Of a stretch of 64,000 nt of DNA, positions 58,401-64,000 are shown piece by piece; the first letter of the stretch is position 1; every line of letters starts with the position of its first letter. The notes under the pieces were generated by a model. That model had not been told where the DNA came from. It ran no database searches and saw nothing but the letters and a program-made list of their open reading frames with translations. A program made the translations under genes and the position numbers. The stretch comes from Cliona cf. orientalis (Eukaryota > Porifera > Demospongiae > Clionaida > Clionaidae): NCBI GenBank assembly GCA_963930775.1, contig OZ005697.1, positions 7,772,292-7,836,291 on the forward strand, read 5' to 3'.

Positions 58401-60065
58401 TAGATACTTCACATCACTCTTCACACGTTCAGCCTTTACATGATAAAACATAATAGCTATTCAATTAAAATTAATGATATCGATAGACTTACTTCAAGCT
58501 GAAGGTCTTCTTCGTCAAGAGAGAAAAAATCAACCAGAGATAAGATAAAGCCAAGGTCAACGTTAACTGCCATCTTCTGAATAAGAACATGAACGTACCT
58601 AGCAAAATGTGTAACGTTTTGTTGATTATAATTTTAACATGATCAAAGATGTGGCTCACTTGAAGTGTGTGACAGTGGATTGATCATGACCTCTCCTTAA
58701 GATAACACTGGCTTCAACAAATGGCTTGGGTTCTAAGTATAGAATTATATTGTTATAACATTGCATCTCAAATTCTTTGTGTGGAGAAATCTCTAGCAGT
58801 CTACCTGTAGCTGAAGCAACAGTTGGTGGAGGAGGAACTGGATAGAGCACTTGAGGGTAGACGGAAAAGGGTAGTTGGTTATCAATCTATCCACAAAGAA
58901 GTAGCACTAGTCAAGTGTATAGTACAGGTGGTGGAGATTGTTTCTTGCTGAACAGACCTGTACGTAGCCAATCTTGGCTTGGACTGAGAAGTCCTTCTCG
59001 GACATAGCAAACTTTAAGAATACACCATCATAGTGGGTCCTGCGAAGCTTGCCTTTGATGGGTTCAAACATATCCATTGTCTCAAGGTTCACCTATATAA
59101 GTATTTAATAATCACTTTACTTCGGAATCCATGTATGGATACTAGACTTACAGAGAGATTCCTTCGCTTGACATCCACACTCTTGCCTTGATAGGCCTCC
59201 TCCAGCACTAGATTAAGTGAGTTACTGACATTTTTCCACACTTTCTTTCCTTTATCAATCTGCCAAATTACCCCTGACCTAAGTTTGTATCAGAGAACTA
59301 AAAATACACCATAATAATTATGTACAGGTGAACTCACTGTGTAATTGCTATGTATGCCAGTTCCCTCTTCTTGTAGTTGTCAACGAGGGAGATTCCAATG
59401 TTTCTGATGGCCAGAGATGCCTCAAAGAGGGGGAAGGAGTAGGAATTCTCAGCCTTGATTCGGTCTATCACTCCTTCATCAGGTGTGAAGATCAATACCC
59501 GCTGAAGACCATCAACAAAAGATTTCCAATATCCTCTGAACGAACAAAAGCGACCACAAGTAGGTGTACATATACAATACACTTAACAAGAAATACTCTC
59601 AAAATAACTACACAAAAAGACACTATGCAGGATGACATCAAAAGTTACACATACAATACTCAGATGTAGTACAGTTGGTAAAACTAATGCTCTGCGAACC
59701 TGTAGCTACCAGGGCTCCGACTATCGGCCTTTATAGTGGAAGTCATACTGAGGCTGGCAGTTCCTGAAGAGAGGGAGCTCTCCTCACTATCATCATCTTG
59801 GGGAGTTCCAACGAGGTTCTCTGACAGAGATTCATCAATGGCCAACCAGTCATCAGAAGCAACTATACACACATCATGATAATGATTAGAATTCTATCAT
59901 AGCTATATTATACTAAGAGTCACTATTGTCAAGTTACGACCAAAACTCATTTTAAAGACCTTGGGAAGAAACATGGAAGATGGACTTCGACATGGATGCA
60001 GTAGGATCATCAGCACTTGGGGTGGTGCTTTGCGGGAACTTCATGGTGAACGCAGTTTGAGAATC
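55405..60065 (-). CDS. VPS13: VPS13 exons for the APT1/ATG2-C-like and PH-like C-terminus
   Basis: Exons 60065-59960, 59862-59700, 59535-59338, 59278-59152, 59092-58958, 58886-58805, 58732-58660, 58598-58493, 58433-58368, 58288-58226, 58168-58032, 57862-57667, 57607-57529, 57316-57168, 57081-57036, 56951-56828, 56635-56569, 56498-56448, 56373-56279, 56135-56000, 55942-55895 and 55458-55405. The first two encode an acidic, Ser-rich linker (DDDSEESSLSSGTASLSM). Next come the DNQLPFSVYPQVLYPVPPPP and GLDALGNP regions that target lipid droplets and mitochondria in relatives, and a PH-like end (VTDRRLLLIEQRVLGEGWKS), closing EGYVQFLDEL. Confidence 0.9.
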
Positions 60066-63000
60066 CTGTAAATTGCTTATTATAGTGAACTTTCATGCAT
60101 ACATAGATTAGCACGACTGTCATCAGATTACCTTGACAATTTCAATTGGTTTTCGATTGCTTATTTTGATTGCTGATGGGAAATTCCATCGAATCATCTT
60201 CTTTCCTTCGGGATCATCCCAAGTGTAGTTTAGTACCTCACGAGGGGCAAGGGTGTGTACAATAGCCTTTGGACTCCTAACAAACAACGTCATAATAAGA
60301 TACAAATTCCAAGAGAGCATCAATGCATCAATTATCATAATTGTACGTATACATACATGTAGCAGAAATGAAGCACACATGCGCTACTACCAACTATGGA
60401 AGAGTATACACTAAGTATCAATAATGTTGTGTTTTTAACATCATTGACATATGTTTTACTTTGACTCTTGTTTGAATTGAAGGGTCATGTCTGGGAAGTG
60501 GTTGATGATCTGCACTGGTACACATCCAGGGTAGTATGGAGTAAAGGTGACGACGGTAGCGGATTCAGACTCTTGAACTTCAACACAAACTGCTGCAACC
60601 TAAAAGCAATGGACAGTAGATTAAACACACTGATTTAGAAATGAGAGCACAGCGATACTGAGAACTCTAGAGCTGACAACGATAAACCTATAGTTGGACA
60701 TCGACTACTGTTTCTTCGTCACTATATTAGTGCTTTCTCCATGCATTTGCACCAGATCCCAGTCTGAGACACAATTGTATCCATCAAGCTCTTAGAATAT
60801 GCATATTGTAACTGTACCTCCGCACCTTATAGCCATTAACCATTAAATATTAAATTTTAGTAAATAAAAGTTCAATATAGCCCCCTCAAGTACAGAAAAC
60901 GGCCTATCGTTCCTGTTTTAATTACTGACCTCACTGCCACTATCAAACTGCAAGACATTGAAGTCAGATTTCTTATAGTTAAGTGGTATGCTTGAGAACT
61001 TTTTGCCCTGCTCTCCCACCATCACCACTATGCTGTTGGCAGTAGTCAGTGGCCAGAATGGAGTCAGATCACCACGACGCACTCGCGTCTTCCAACCAGC
61101 CATCTGCTCCTCACATATGTCCAAGTCAACCTAAAGATGGTAAATAGCAGCAAATTAACTAACACTACTATTATCGCAATGTAATAGCATCTGTAATACA
61201 GTGCTATTATAGTACAGTGGAACCCTCATTAAGGTTACGGGATAGTATTCAACGTGCTATTTATAAATGATTGCGCACGGACACAATTCACGTATGTTTT
61301 AATGTGGTTTTGTCAGAAACGCGAACGAGTGTCGACCATTTCCAGAAGTAAACAAAAATCAGAATTTCTGCGTCAATTTTTTAAGACCAGAGACTCGAAC
61401 GAACTGACTTCGCTGCCGTTCACGCTAGTCCATCGATCGGAGCAGTGCCAAGTATAGCGCTTTTTCGAAAACTCTAAGATGGTAAGTCGTCAGACAAGGT
61501 TTTGTCCTGGAGGGCCGCCATTAAGCGAGTCACATGGCATCTGAGCAGTAAGTTTTTATGTTCGCTTTTTGTTCGTGTAACTCGATAGAGTTCAAACGCT
61601 ATACTTGGCCCTGTAGAGAGTCGTAAGCTATCGTTTTGTTTGTATGTCAATACATAGAGGCTGTGCAAAAATTGACGCAGAAAATTGCTAAACTTACCCG
61701 CGCTTGCAGACAGACAGTGTCAGGTTTGCTTTTCGTTTTTGTGGACCATGGGGCAGGCATCAGGAGAGCTACTTACCTGTGCCTTGACTGTGTAAAGAAC
61801 GTGGACAAAAACTGGAATATAACTGTCTCATTTATTATTCATGTGAACTTTGACCATGCGTGGGCGGAACACTATCCCGTAACCTTAATGGCCACCCCTC
61901 ATATTATTAAGCTGCCATCCTCTCTATGATGGCCATTCACCTTGGTCCCAACTAATGTGCCATAACAATATTATTATTAGAGGAATTAAACCCACCAACC
62001 CGCTTATAATTCTTTCCCCAGTGGTGCATGCATGGTGGTCACCATTGAGGGATTCCGCTGTATTGAACATCTACTAGTCTATAGAGCAAGGGAAACTTAC
62101 GTCAGCTTCATTGACCAACAGGTAGTAGGGAGTGAAGATCACAAGCTTCGTAAGAGTGAATTGAGACAGCCGAACTTCAACTCCAAACTACAACAGAAAT
62201 AATCATAATTTAGACTGCTATCAGAGCCCAATAATATGGTATCATCATTCCACCTTGTATTGCTGTTCTCCAAGTTTAGCTGTATAACTTCCACTTGTAC
62301 CCACAGCATTCAGAGCAAAAGATTTTGTCCACTCAGTGTAACTTCCATGCTCTGTTAGAGCCCTAAGCTGAATCTACAAAGAACACCTCAAGTCAATAAC
62401 AGGCTACAAACAACAAGTGGATATCGTTAGCCTGGATCTTTACCTTACTCTTGCTACCAGATGTAGAGAAAAGGACCGTCTCCTTACCAGCCGGGTGACT
62501 CGCAGTATATCCCTCCTACAAATGTGGCAAAATAAACTCACACACAATCTACACCATAATAAAAACAATAGATGATCTCTGGATATGTAAAAAAAATCAC
62601 ATGTATGACACTGTGGTATACTAAAAGCTCAAGCAGGTGGATAGTTTTATTGTACCATCGTATACATACCTATTCAACAGGTGGCCTCGATTTATTAGGC
62701 TAAGTACACAGCAGACTTCATGAATTTGTACCTTGTATTCCAAATTCAGCCCTGTTTTGTTGACCATCCAGAAAGGGGAGTAAATGCTCATCTTAAGGTA
62801 CCCAAGATCTTCACTATGGACACCCAGTTCCTACATAGCGAAACACAATATTATTGTTGTACTCTCTCGTCTTTAAGTTTGGTAGAAGCAACTATCTTAC
62901 AACTTGAGATTTCCCTGATTGAACATTAAAGTTCATGTACTCTGGAGGCTTCTTGCTCACAGCAAACTTGCCATTCAGAGACTCTTCCCTTTCCTATGTA

Positions 63001-63972
63001 TAAAGAAGACAGATACATGTAGCAGGAATGAAAATTAAATAGTGAAATCTGGAATTGCTTACTTGCACAACTTTGACGGTGATTTGCGGACTGGATTCAA
63101 GATCTATCTCATGTATAGGCACATACTCACCAGACTTCACAGGACGAGAAGTGTAGCCTGAATTCTATAAAAAATTAATACATGTAGATTATAAAAGTTG
63201 GATAGAGTGAGAGAGAGGGGGGAGGAAGATTAAAAATGGGAGATAATTCTGTTCACATAGAAATGGATGTGTACATTTGTAGTTTCCTCACTAAAGAATC
63301 AATGAAGATCTCAAATGGGAGAAGGTTCTGAATGACAACTGGAGGATGAAGGTGGAAGACAAAGTGAGGGTACTCCTCTGCTGGAAGGTCTCTTCTCTGC
63401 TTGTACTTCTCTTCTTTACAGTGCACACGAATGAAGTCACGGATGCTGTCATCTCCCTCCATGACACACTTAAAGTTGATGTAATCAGAGTCTCTTTTGC
63501 TCTTCCATAGTATGGGAGGTCCCAGAGGTTTGAACCTGTACACAGGAAACTAGTTTAATGATGGAATTCACAAAACTTTAGATCAAGTGTACAATTAAGT
63601 AAGTGTAAAAGAGGCATGCAATAGAAAGATACTGATATTAATACAATTCAGGACAGTTAAACTTTGCGATTACAGTCTTGTATCAGCTACTTACAACCAA
63701 TTACATGATCATGGTCCTATAGACTTGATAGTTTATCAGCAAGCTCTTACCCGAGGCCATTTCGACGAATGTAGTAGTCATAGGACTGAGCTTTGTCTAT
63801 TGGAATTGAGTAGAGTTCATTTGATTGGATAGTAGCAAGGGGCTCCATGCTAAATTTTTCAGCAGATGGATTTGCATACAAGATGTCTACCGCAGTTTTC
63901 AGATGATTCTTAAACTGCAGACAGTAATACTTGGCACTCAATGCATCAAACCTGCTAGAACATCTAGAATAC
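55405..63972 (-). CDS. VPS13: VPS13-family lipid-transfer protein, C-terminal part
   Basis: VPS13 proteins are long bridge-like carriers that move lipids between membranes at contact sites. 33 exons join in frame for 1274 residues plus a TGA stop (55407-55405). They are split over this and the next two entries; the first exon starts in phase 2, so the gene continues beyond the right edge. Family signatures: HPPVVIQNLLPFEIF, IYSPFWMVNKTGLNLEYK, TPYYLLVNEAD, TWDDPEGKK, IGISLVDNYKKRELAY, VHVLIQKMAVNVDLGF, FGLDALGNPVSVVKG, LGPEEFFEGLGIGLRS and VGLLKGTGKGLVGLLVRPTG. It resembles VPS13A/C more than the B or D forms; that choice is tentative. Many introns are only 50-100 bases. Confidence 0.93.
60132..63972 (-). 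CDS. VPS13: VPS13 exons for the SHR-BD/VAB-like region
   Basis: Exons 63972-63751, 63535-63292, 63164-63063, 62993-62901, 62830-62732, 62515-62444, 62373-62254, 62187-62101, 61130-60930, 60599-60460 and 60276-60132. They encode repeated beta-rich blocks of the VPS13 adaptor-binding region (TPYYLLVNEAD, TPYYPGCVPVQIINHFPDM). The second exon has a stray copy at 33547-33840. The intron between exons 8 and 9 contains the nested transposons at 61215-62060. Confidence 0.9.
61215..62060. mobile_element. Tc1/mariner-pogo-like element split by a piggyBac-like MITE
   Basis: Outer ends CAGTGGAACCCTCA and GAGGGATTCCGCTG are bordered by TA. Removing the inner 61229-61888 insert leaves an element of about 190 bp, closely related to the left part of 53769-54705. 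Confidence 0.72.
61229..61888. mobile_element. piggyBac-like MITE, TTAA target (copy 2)
   Basis: TTAA at 61229-61232 and 61885-61888; TIRs GGTTACGGGATAGT / ACTATCCCGTAACC. The related outer element at 53769 shows the unoccupied site CCTCTTAACGG at the same place, confirming the TTAA duplication. It is in a VPS13 intron. Confidence 0.78.
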
Positions 63973-64000
63973 CTGAATGGAAGATCGTACAGTAACTGTC

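Overview
The window reads as genomic DNA of a sponge, most likely a demosponge such as Amphimedon. This is inferred from the gene families present, the AT-rich non-coding sequence, the introns often only 50-100 bases long, and the many short inverted-repeat transposons. No database search was possible. Gene models were built by hand from codon reading and GT/AG junctions, and the frame was checked through every junction of the three large genes.

Layout. (1) 28337-720, minus strand: a large secreted or type I scavenger-receptor gene. It has a signal peptide and ten SRCR domains on 21 exons and runs off the left edge. Its introns are packed with MITEs, a tRNA-derived SINE and a HIRAN-like gene fragment. 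(2) 28340-34850: gene-poor, repeat-rich DNA holding a palindromic promoter region, an inverted repeat, a 62-bp hairpin-containing tandem array, a TTAA-flanked MITE and a stray copy of a VPS13 exon. (3) 46230-34851, minus: a complete 15-exon gene for a predicted 1108-residue coiled-coil / Roc-COR GTPase / Death-domain protein. Its first intron carries a 1.67-kb foldback transposon that itself contains a 1.19-kb satellite palindrome. (4) 46405-49081, plus, head-to-head with the GTPase gene (174 bp apart): a B-box / coiled-coil / Tudor gene that looks decayed. (5) 50170-51346, plus: the C-lobe only of a NEK6/NEK7-type kinase, with an altered DLG motif. (6) 54891-52320, minus: a decayed multi-pass membrane protein gene with a transposon in a coding exon. 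(7) 63972-55405, minus: the 3' part of a VPS13 gene (33 exons, 1274 residues plus stop), running in from the right edge.

How the genes relate. SRCR receptors and Death-domain GTPases are both families tied to recognition and cell-death signalling in animals without adaptive immunity. Their adjacency is suggestive, but no functional link is shown. VPS13 is a housekeeping lipid-transfer protein. The middle of the window (46-55 kb) is a patch of partial or degraded genes interleaved with young transposons. The clearest genomic story is mobile-element activity: nested insertions with readable target-site duplications, one of them inside a protein-coding exon.
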